From Flavobacterium buctense (GTDB lineage: Bacteria > Bacteroidota > Bacteroidia > Flavobacteriales > Flavobacteriaceae): a DNA stretch of 64,000 bases. A program made the position numbers and the translations under genes. A model generated the notes under the pieces. The model saw only the letters and a list, made by a program, of their open reading frames with translations. It made no database searches and had not been told where the DNA came from. The stretch spans positions 62,001 through 126,000 of the forward strand of contig NZ_JACTAB010000001.1 of assembly GCF_014486695.1 (NCBI RefSeq), in the 5' to 3' direction. Every line of letters begins with the position of its first letter. Within the stretch, counting starts at the first letter, position 1. Positions 41,608 through 49,600 of the stretch are shown piece by piece.

Positions 41608-43152
41608 ATGAATAAAGAATTAATCATCCGTAGTGGTGAAGATGCTGTAGATTTTGCCTTATTAAAAGATGGAAAACTAATTGAATTACACAAACAGGAA
41701 GACACAAGCAACTTTCAGGTTGGTGATATTTTTATCGCCAAAATCAGAAAACCAGTTGCCGGTCTAAATGCTGCTTTTGTAAACGTAGGCTTTGAAAAAG
41801 ATGCCTTTTTACATTACCACGATTTAGGACCAAACTTGGCTTCTTATTTGAAATTCATAAAACTTGTAAGCGCAGGTAAACTAAAAGATTTCTCCCTAAA
41901 AAACTTCCAGTTTGAGAAAGAGATTGATAAAGATGGTACAATATCAGACATTCTGAGTGCCAATCAATCCGTATTAGTTCAAGTAGTCAAAGAACCTATT
42001 TCTACCAAAGGACCAAGAATCAGCACCGAGCTGTCATTCGCGGGAAGATTTGTAGTTTTAGTTCCGTTTTCTGACCGCGTTTCTATTTCGCAAAAAATAG
42101 AATCCAAAGAAGAAAAAGACCGTTTGAAAAAACTAGTGCAATCCATCAAACAAAGAGGTTTCGGGGTTATTGTGAGAACAGTAGCCGAAGGCAAAAGCAT
42201 AGCCGAATTAGAAAAAGATTTGCAGAACTTAATGAATAGATGGACTGCAATGTGTAAAAAATTACCAACCGCTCATCATCCGTCCAAGATATTGGGAGAG
42301 CTTAACAAAGCTTCTTCCATATTGCGAGATGTATTCAATGATACTTTCACGAGTATTCAAACAGATGATGAAGAGTTGTACCAAGAAACAAAGGACTATT
42401 TAGCCGAAATAGCGCCTGAGAAACAAAAAATAGTGAAGCTTTATCAGTCGAAAGACGTGCCATTGTTTGAGAAATACCATATTGAGCGACAAATCAAAAC
42501 CTCTTTTGGGCGCACGGTATCCATGAGTAAAGGAGCTTATTTAATTATAGAACACACCGAAGCTTTACACGTTATCGACGTGAATAGCGGCAACCGTTCT
42601 AACAAAGCCACCAACCAAGAAGACACCGCACTCGAAGTGAATATGATAGCCGCTGCCGAAATCGCACGACAATTGCGTCTGCGCGATATGGGTGGTATTA
42701 TTGTAGTCGATTTTATCGATATGCAAAATCCGGACAATCGCCAAGTGTTGTTCAACTTCCTTAGAGAAGAAATGAGCGACGACAAAGCCAAACACAAGAT
42801 CTTACCGCCGAGTAAATTTGGATTAGTCCAAATCACCCGTCAACGCGTAAGACCTGAAGTTAACATAGAGACCAGAGAAGAAAATCCGAACAATTTGAGC
42901 GGTGATGTAGATGCACCAATCCAAATTATAGACAAGATTAATTTCTCCCTCGAAAAGATTATCAAAGACCACAATGGTGTGAAACTTAACGTTCACCCAT
43001 TCGTGGCAGCATACCTTAAAAAAGGTTTTCCATCATTACGTTCAAAATGGTTTTTTGAACATAAAAAGTGGGTGAAAATCATACCTCGTGACGCTTACAC
43101 GTATTTAGAATACCATTTCTTTGACAGTCAAGGAAATGAAATTAAAGAATAA
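41608..43152 (+). CDS. rng: Ribonuclease E/G family protein (RNase G type)
   Basis: Endoribonuclease for rRNA and mRNA processing, 514 residues. N-terminal S1-like domain (VGDIFIAKIRKPVAGLNAAFVNVG, FEKDAFLHYHDLG), then the 5'-sensor/RNase H-like part. The DNase I-like catalytic core carries the Mg-binding Asp pair in HVIDVNSGNRSNKATNQED and IIVVDFIDMQ, then FGLVQITRQRVRPE. It lacks the long RNase E scaffold domain, so RNase G is the better name. Its last 22 codons are duplicated 174 bases downstream (see findings). A terminator directly follows. Confidence 0.94.
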   Translation: MNKELIIRSGEDAVDFALLKDGKLIELHKQEDTSNFQVGDIFIAKIRKPVAGLNAAFVNVGFEKDAFLHYHDLGPNLASYLKFIKLVSAGKLKDFSLKNFQFEKEIDKDGTISDILSANQSVLVQVVKEPISTKGPRISTELSFAGRFVVLVPFSDRVSISQKIESKEEKDRLKKLVQSIKQRGFGVIVRTVAEGKSIAELEKDLQNLMNRWTAMCKKLPTAHHPSKILGELNKASSILRDVFNDTFTSIQTDDEELYQETKDYLAEIAPEKQKIVKLYQSKDVPLFEKYHIERQIKTSFGRTVSMSKGAYLIIEHTEALHVIDVNSGNRSNKATNQEDTALEVNMIAAAEIARQLRLRDMGGIIVVDFIDMQNPDNRQVLFNFLREEMSDDKAKHKILPPSKFGLVQITRQRVRPEVNIETREENPNNLSGDVDAPIQIIDKINFSLEKIIKDHNGVKLNVHPFVAAYLKKGFPSLRSKWFFEHKKWVKIIPRDAYTYLEYHFFDSQGNEIKE

Positions 43153-43161
43153 AAAGAAAAG

Positions 43162-43194
43162 ACCATCCCGTTTTATAACGCGGATGGTTTTTTT
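43162..43194 (+). terminator. Terminator after rng
   Basis: ACCATCC (43162-43168) and GGATGGT (43182-43188) followed by T6. Confidence 0.85.
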
Positions 43195-43260
43195 ATGTCT
43201 AAAAACAAGCTGAAGCTTGTGTACCTGACTGCCACTGGCAGTCCTCCTTTTAATTTCAAA

Positions 43261-43329
43261 CGTGACGCTTACACGTATTTAGAATACCATTTCTTTGACA
43301 ACCAAGGAAATGAAATTAAAGAATAAAAG
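43261..43329 (+). pseudogene. Duplicated 3' end of the rng gene
   Basis: 69 bases identical to 43087-43155 except two adjacent-codon changes (AGT to AAC, Ser to Asn). It reproduces the codons for RDAYTYLEYHFFDSQGNEIKE and the stop, but has no start and stands after the first terminator, so it is a non-functional remnant. It has its own terminator. Confidence 0.88.
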
Positions 43330-43332
43330 AAT

Positions 43333-43364
43333 AAACCGCCTTTCGTGAGATTGGCGGTTTTTTT
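43333..43364 (+). terminator. Terminator after the duplicated rng tail
   Basis: AAACCGCC (43333-43340) and GGCGGTTT (43353-43360) followed by T4. It is unrelated in sequence to the first rng terminator. Confidence 0.82.
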
Positions 43365-43379
43365 GTTTTTGTTAGAAGC

Positions 43380-43477
43380 TAATCCGGCTATACGTTGCAA
43401 TCTTTTTCGTCAGCACTACTGCGGTTTCAATCATAAATCGAGAAAACGAAAAAGGATTTCCACTGCTATCCGGGCTA
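43380..43477 (-). repeat. Dispersed intergenic element, copy C (long form)
   Basis: On the minus strand TAGCCCGGATAGCAGTGG at one end and CAACGTATAGCCGGATTA at the other. Between them CCTTTTTCG and CGAAAAAGA can pair into a long stem and enclose ATGATTGAAACCGCAGTAGTGC. The outer blocks correspond to copies A and B, while the middle is longer. Elements of this look recur in Flavobacterium genomes. Confidence 0.65.
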
Positions 43478-43530
43478 GGGTAAACTGCTTTCTAAAGATT
43501 CAACCTATAACAATAAAACATCTCAGAAAA

Positions 43531-44136
43531 ATCCCGTTAGGGATTAAATTTGGGTAACAACAATAAACATGTTTAAAAAAAATCCCGTTAGGGATGATAT
43601 AATCAAATTGGATCTTTAAAAATATAACGCTCATCATACACAACCTCAAACAATTCTAAAAACTCTAAATATTCCTGTCTAAAACACTTTTTGGCATGAT
43701 GATGTTCTTGGCTCTTAATATAATTAATCACATTATTAACCTGAGATTTAGAATAAGAGAACGCACCATAACCTTCTTGCCATTCAAATTTTACTTTGAG
43801 AAACTTTCTCTCATTAATCCATTTTGATGAGCTTCCTTTAATATCTTGCATTAAATCCGACAGCGATTGTGTTGGACGCATCCCAACCAATATATGGATG
43901 TGATCGGGCATTCCGTTAATTACTAGTAATTTGTGTTTGTGATGTTTGATTATTCCGGCCATATATTGGTATAATTCGTCTTTAAAAGACAAATGAATTA
44001 AACCGTCGCGGTATTTTACAGCGAAAACAAATTGGATATGAATTTGGGTGTATGTGTTGGACATTTAATATCATCCCTAACGGGATTTTAATCAATTTTA
44101 ATTAATATTCTACCATTGTTGAATCCCTAACGGGAT
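43531..44136 (-). mobile_element. RAYT transposase gene with flanking inverted REP modules
   Basis: Left module: ATCCCGTTAGGGAT at 43531-43544 and 43582-43595. Right module, inverted: ATCCCTAACGGGAT at 44073-44086 and 44123-44136. In each module the hairpin nearest the gene is followed by GATAT and the outer one by T plus A/T or C. Spacing is 50-51 bases. The gene between (43603-44064) encodes a single-domain IS200-like transposase. The symmetrical layout defines the unit. Confidence 0.8.
43603..44064 (-). CDS. REP-associated tyrosine transposase (RAYT, IS200-like Y1)
   Basis: A 153-residue single-strand DNA transposase. Start SNTYTQIHIQFVFAVKYRDGLI is the family N-terminus; the HUH metal motif is GMPDHIHILVGM (His-x-His, ~51-62); the catalytic Tyr is in the helix GYGAFSYSKSQVNNVINYIKSQEHHH (quoted as overlapping landmarks GYGAFSYSKSQ and NNVINYIK). 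No second gene (TnpB/IscB) accompanies it. It is intact, with no stop or frameshift. It sits between inverted REP modules, so it fits RAYTs that move or maintain REP sequences better than a full IS200 copy. Confidence 0.9.
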   Translation of the reverse strand: MSNTYTQIHIQFVFAVKYRDGLIHLSFKDELYQYMAGIIKHHKHKLLVINGMPDHIHILVGMRPTQSLSDLMQDIKGSSSKWINERKFLKVKFEWQEGYGAFSYSKSQVNNVINYIKSQEHHHAKKCFRQEYLEFLELFEVVYDERYIFKDPI

Positions 44137-44233
44137 TTTGGTTAACGCAAAAATAGAAGTATTAAAGCCTTGGCTGTTATAGTTTTTGTGTACTTTTTAA
44201 GATGGAAAAGCTATTAAAGATTGTTAACCATTA

Positions 44234-46609
44234 TTAATCCTTAATAATCTCTACTCGTCTCTTAATCTCATTCCCAAATTCGTCCGCAACGGTAATATAA
44301 TGAATCCCGGTTTCGGCTGTAATCTGCATTTCGTGGAAGGTTTGGGTTGTGCCTTTGTATTCGTTGTCTACATACCAAAACAACTTGGCTTCTCGGTTGG
44401 AATGGGCCACTTTTAAAATCACGGGCTGTACATTACTATTGAAATCTTTGGCCAAATAAATCTTGCTGTTGGTTTTAGGATAAATAAAATCCATGGCGGC
44501 TTTTTGGTCTTGTTTACAATCTTCCCGAAATGGCGGTAACGGTTTATAATCAATATGCAAACTCTTGTAATACCATTCCATCACCGGCGGCAACACAAAC
44601 CATTTTTTGGAAACGATTTTATCCACATCTTCGCAACTGCTGTTCACTCTGAATTGTAGTGTCGCATCCAAATGCACCAATTTGTGATACGGGCAAACCG
44701 AAGTCTTCTTTCCTCTTCGCGTGATTAATTGCTTGGTTTTCGGGCAATCGTCTTGGGCTAAATGGCCGCTTAAACTACAAACCTCAGCGTATTCCAAATC
44801 GTTCAACGGCGGTTGGAACCATTTCTTTTTGGGCAACAAATTAAAGACATCAAACAATATCGGTGCGGCACTTCCAACACCGGTTAGTTCCGGTCTGCCT
44901 TCACCATTCGCATTTCCAACCCAGACACCGACTACGTAACGAGAATTAGTTCCAATAGCCCAAGCGTCGCGATTCCCAAAGCTGGTTCCGGTTTTCCATG
45001 CCAATTCTAACGACGAATCGTAAAACTTCCAGGCTTCATCTCCTTCCGGTCTATTGACTTCCTTCATGGCATTATAAGTCAAATAAATCGAACCTGCGCC
45101 AAAGATATTTTTCTGAAAACTGTCGTCGCCATAATCCTGTTCGAAGCCGTTGACATAATTCAACTCGGTGAATTCTTTAGTTCGGTATTTCCCGCTCGAT
45201 TGATTGAAATAATTAATCGTGGAAGACATATTCGCATAGGAGCGACACAAATCCCATAAATTACTTTCGGCACCGCCCAAAATCAACGACAGTCCGTAAT
45301 GATCCGGATGTTGGTTGATGTTTTTGAGTTTTAATTTCTGGGTCAGTTCATAAAAATTATGCACGCCGTGTTCCTGCAACATCAAGACCGATGGAATATT
45401 CAACGAACGCGATAACGCTCTTTGTGCTGGAACCGCACCGTCAAACGTCAGGTTAAAATTCTGAGGTGTATACCCCGAAATTTGCGTGGGAATATCGGCA
45501 ACCAAAGTATTGGGCAACAATTCGCCTTCATCGAGCATGGAGGCAAATAGCAACGGTTTCAAAATACTACCCGTACTTCGCGGAGCGCCTATGATATCGA
45601 CATCTTTGTCGTGGTCTTTATCGGTTGGTGAATTACCCACATAACTAATCACATTGCGGTTTTGAATATCAATGACCATAATCGCCAAGTTGTGTACTTC
45701 GTTTTGTTTGTACTGATTGTAATACTGAAGCGCAATTTGGTTTACACGGTTTTGCAACGAAATATCAATGGTCGTTTTGATGCGTTTTCCTTCATCGGTT
45801 TTGGCGATTCTTTGCAACAAATGTGGTGCAATCTGTGGCAGATTATACGGTTTTTGCGGCAATGGTTCTTTGATAGCCAATTCGTAAGTCAGCTTGTCGA
45901 TGATTTTTTCGTTGTAAAGTTTGAGCAACAAAGCATTGCGTTTTCGCAGTAACTTGATTTGGTTTTTACCGGGATAAATCAAACTCGGCGCATTGGGCAA
46001 CACCGCCAAAGTCGCGCTTTCTGCCCAAGATAATTGATACGATTGCACGCCGAAATACCGCCAAGAAGCCATTTCCAATCCAACCACATTACCGCCATAA
46101 GGCGCATGAGCAGCATACAACTCAAGAATTTTTTCTTTGGAATGACGGAATTCTAATCTTGTGGCCAATATCATTTCAATTCCCTTTTCGAAATACGTTC
46201 GCTTTTTGTTTTTGCGCGATAACCGAATGACTTGTTGGGTCAACGTACTGCCACCGCGAACAACTTTGCCGGCACTTCTATTCTGCTGAAAAGCTTTGAC
46301 CATCGCCACCGGATTGAATCCCGGATGATAGTAAAAATGTTCGTCCTCAAAATACACGATACATTTTTTAAACTTATCTGGAACACTGTCCTGAGCCGGG
46401 AAACGCCATTGCCCATCTCGTGCAATTTTGGCTGCGAGCAATTCGCCGTCACTGCTTTCGATTACGGTGGCATAAGGTTCTTCGAATAAAACTCTTGGCA
46501 ACGAAAAGTAATACACCACCAAAAGAATAAATCCTATGGCTGATTTCTTTTTGTTGCGTTTAATCCAATTGAGTAGGCGTTGTGAGAACGCTTTGAGTTT
46601 TGCTTTCAC
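44234..46609 (-). CDS. pbpC: Penicillin-binding protein 1C
   Basis: Bifunctional peptidoglycan synthase of 791 residues. Membrane anchor ~20-40 (SAIGFILLVVYYFSL). The glycosyltransferase 51 domain carries EDEHFYYHPGFNPVAM and VVRGGSTLTQQVIRLSR. The transpeptidase has SxxK in RSTGSILKPLLFA, SxN in CRSYANMSST and KTG in ELAWKTGTSFGNRDAW. A C-terminal BiPBP_C-type domain (~680-791) ends with IHYITVADEFGNEIKRRVEI. It is downstream of the alpha-2-macroglobulin gene on the same strand, the same pairing as yfhM-pbpC in E. coli. A 15-bp perfect hairpin lies in the gap. Confidence 0.95.
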   Translation of the reverse strand: MKAKLKAFSQRLLNWIKRNKKKSAIGFILLVVYYFSLPRVLFEEPYATVIESSDGELLAAKIARDGQWRFPAQDSVPDKFKKCIVYFEDEHFYYHPGFNPVAMVKAFQQNRSAGKVVRGGSTLTQQVIRLSRKNKKRTYFEKGIEMILATRLEFRHSKEKILELYAAHAPYGGNVVGLEMASWRYFGVQSYQLSWAESATLAVLPNAPSLIYPGKNQIKLLRKRNALLLKLYNEKIIDKLTYELAIKEPLPQKPYNLPQIAPHLLQRIAKTDEGKRIKTTIDISLQNRVNQIALQYYNQYKQNEVHNLAIMVIDIQNRNVISYVGNSPTDKDHDKDVDIIGAPRSTGSILKPLLFASMLDEGELLPNTLVADIPTQISGYTPQNFNLTFDGAVPAQRALSRSLNIPSVLMLQEHGVHNFYELTQKLKLKNINQHPDHYGLSLILGGAESNLWDLCRSYANMSSTINYFNQSSGKYRTKEFTELNYVNGFEQDYGDDSFQKNIFGAGSIYLTYNAMKEVNRPEGDEAWKFYDSSLELAWKTGTSFGNRDAWAIGTNSRYVVGVWVGNANGEGRPELTGVGSAAPILFDVFNLLPKKKWFQPPLNDLEYAEVCSLSGHLAQDDCPKTKQLITRRGKKTSVCPYHKLVHLDATLQFRVNSSCEDVDKIVSKKWFVLPPVMEWYYKSLHIDYKPLPPFREDCKQDQKAAMDFIYPKTNSKIYLAKDFNSNVQPVILKVAHSNREAKLFWYVDNEYKGTTQTFHEMQITAETGIHYITVADEFGNEIKRRVEIIKD

Positions 46610-46625
46610 GATTTACAAAGGATAA

Positions 46626-46658
46626 ACACCTGACAGGTTTTGAAAACCTGTCAGGTGT
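46626..46658. repeat. Perfect 15-bp hairpin between the alpha-2-macroglobulin gene and pbpC
   Basis: ACACCTGACAGGTTT (46626-46640), loop TGA, AAACCTGTCAGGTGT (46644-46658). There is no T-run on the operon strand, so it is more likely a REP-like element or mRNA-stability structure than a terminator. Confidence 0.85.
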
Positions 46659-46662
46659 AAAA

Positions 46663-49600
46663 TTACTTCACCACTTCCACCCATTGTCCTTTAGTGCGTG
46701 CTAAAAACTCGTTGTCATACATCGCTTCACACTGCAATCCCGGCAAATAGTATTTACCCAAATAAGAAGCGTTCAACAAGATTTTTAACTGTCGTGTTTC
46801 GGCCGCTTTTAGACTGAAATAGTAATTGGCTCGGTCATCTCGAATGTCGATATAATCAGCTACATTGCTCGTGGCGTCACCAAAATCAGTGTAACGCGTG
46901 TTCACAATTTCAAATCCTGAAGGCAGAATTTGCGACAAAGCGATGTTCTCCACTCTTTCATTTTTACGATTCGTCAACGTCACTTCGGCATAAAATTCGG
47001 TGCCTTGGGCAATTTTGGAAACGCTGATGGTTTTGCCTTTTCGGTCTTTGAAAACCACATTGGCGGTCACGTTATTTTGCATTGGTTTTTCACTTCCCAC
47101 CGGAAGAATTCCGCTATTCAAGACACGAACGAACAACGTATTCTTTTTGTTGTTTTTAATCGTCACCGAATTGCTTCCCATTTTTACACTTAAATCGCGT
47201 TGGGCAATCGTTTTATCAGTCGCGATGACTTCTGATTTACCAGCATTGATATACGAAATGGAAACGCCTTTCGGTCCATTCGACTTGGCGAATTTGGCCA
47301 TAGCATACAACCCGTATGCGGTAGTTTGCGTACTCATCCATTGTTGACTGGAAAGGTTTTTAGCCAATTTAGTCGCCATCGCAAATGCCTTTTGTTTTTG
47401 ACCTAACAATATCAAGGTTTCTAAAGCCATCGCTCGGTTTCTTTCGGCGGAACCATAATAATAATGGTAATAATTGTTATCTGAAACTTGCTCATCAATA
47501 AACGATTTGCTCAATAATGACATTCCGGCTGCATTTTGTTTTACCAAGGCATAACTCGCTGCCAAACGCAATTTGCTTTCATTAGAAATCCCAACCGTTT
47601 CACGCAGTCTGTTCATCGAGGCCAAATCGGCCGAACCGGCTAAAGCTAAAGTGTATAATCGATACGCCTGCGCAAAATCATTGCCGTATTGTTTTTCGTA
47701 ACGCCATTGCTTGGCTTGTTTTTGTTGGTAGGAAATCCACTTTGTTTTGAAATTGATAGGCAACACATACCCTTTTTTCTCCGCTTCAATCAAGAAATGT
47801 CCGGCATAAGAAGTTCCCCAATCATCGGTATCGGCATTGCCCGGCCAATAAGACAAACCTCCATTCGCTTGTTGGAAATTCCCCAAACGTTGAATTCCGG
47901 CAGTGACATTTTTCTGGATTTTTTGTTTATAGGTCGCATCCAAATCCATAATCTCTGTCAAATACAATTGCGGGAATACCGACGAGGTCGTTTGCTCCAC
48001 GCAACCGTGAGGATATTGAACCAAATAATTCAATCTTCTTCCGAAATCAACCGTTGGCACCGAGGACACTTCCATCTTCGCTTTATTGCTTCCGCTTACG
48101 CCAAAGGTTTTCCAAGTGATGGTTTTGGAACTATTAGGCGGAATAACAATATCGGTAAAGGCATTCGTCACCGGATTCGGATTGGTCACATCAATTTCAA
48201 CCGTGTAAGTTGATTTTTCTTTGCCCGAAGTCGCAATGATGTCTATTTTTCCTATGCCGGTTGTGGCGCCGACTTCCAAATTGAAATACGCCATTTTTTC
48301 ATCCGGTTCGGTGAATTTTACGATTTGACTCGCGTTTCCAACTACTCTGACACTACTATTGGTTTTAATTTGCAGCGTTACATTCTTGATGTGTTTTTCC
48401 GTGGCGAAAAGTGTCACCGGAATAGTTACTTTTTCCGAAGGTGAAATTTTTCTCGGCAACGAAGCCAAAATCATCAGCGGACTTTTGACTTGCGTGGCTT
48501 TTTCAGCCATACCATAAGCACTAGTTTTGGCATCAGCCGCCACGACCATAGTACGAACCGAACCGATGTATTTCGGCAATTTGATTTGGTGGGTTTTGGT
48601 GCCGCCATTTAATTCAAACGGACCAAAGTACATTACCACCGGTTTGAAACGATTCGCTTTTTTGGCTTTGCCACCACCGGCATCGGCATCTCCACCAATG
48701 CTGAACACTTGGTTGACTTTTCCGCCATAAGCGCCAATCACATCATCATAAATATCCCAAGTTCTTACGCCTAACGCTTCACGGGTATAGAAACTCGTCC
48801 ACGCATTTGGGGTTTTGAAACGGGTTAAGTCCAACAAACCTTCATCGACAACTGCGATGGTATAGGTCATTCTTTTACCTTTCTTTTCGGAAACTTTGAC
48901 GTTAACGGTTTGCTCCGGACGCAACACATCCGGCATAGAAAGTACCGGTTCCAATACCGTATTTTTATCGATTACTTCAATCGGAACGATGCCGTACATT
49001 CTGATAGGCGAATCGTTTTTGGTGGAAGCGTGTGGTTGCAATAAGGAAACATTGATGTACACATTCGGCGCCATGTCACCGGTGATTGGCAGCTCGACCG
49101 TGGTTTCACCTTTTTTGGTTTTGGCCCAAATGGTTTTCAAAACTTTGGTTCCGTTTTCAATAGAAATCATCGCTCTTCCGCCTTCACTCGATGGGAAGAA
49201 AATTTTGGCTTTATCGCCAACGGCATAATTGGCTTTGTCGGTGGTGAATCGCAAAATAGTTGCCGACTCTCCATCGGTACTTCTGCTTTTGGCAGACCAC
49301 CAAGGCATGTCAATATAAACTCTTACTCCCGTCGCATGACCATCGGTTGGGTCGGTTACTCGGATTAAATAATTCCCCCAATCTTCATCGGGAACTGAAA
49401 AAGAGATGCTGCCTTTTCCGGACGCATCGGTATTGGTGTAGAAATTTTTGTATCCAATGGTCGCATTCGAAGTATTATAGTTAGACAAATTATCATTCGA
49501 TGCATCCCACCACCAACGCGACTGCAAACGGTAAACGCTAACTTGCAAATTTTTAACTGAACGCGGACGACCGGTTTCACTTACCGTTACGATGTCGAAT

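Larger units (their letters stand above)
43153..43602. other. Gene-free spacer between rng and the RAYT gene
   Basis: 450 bases packed with non-coding elements: a terminator (43162-43194); two small palindromes ACAAGCT-GA-AGCTTGT (43205-43220) and GACTGCCA-C-TGGCAGTC (43227-43243); a duplicate of the rng 3' end (43261-43329); a second terminator (43333-43364); dispersed element copy C (43380-43477); and a two-REP module (43531-43600). Confidence 0.85.

Noticed and set aside
43345..43557. Open reading frame of 70 codons between rng and the RAYT gene
   Set aside because: It runs through a terminator tail, dispersed element copy C and a REP hairpin, and its composition is that of the repeats; no protein family features.
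43531..44136. The repeated ATCCCGTTAGGGAT words as a CRISPR array
   Set aside because: Only 14 bases, paired rather than in a series, inverted on the two sides of a transposase, and no cas genes.
47000..48213. Several plus-strand frames within the alpha-2-macroglobulin gene
   Set aside because: All lie opposite a conserved 1,890-codon gene and show no protein features.
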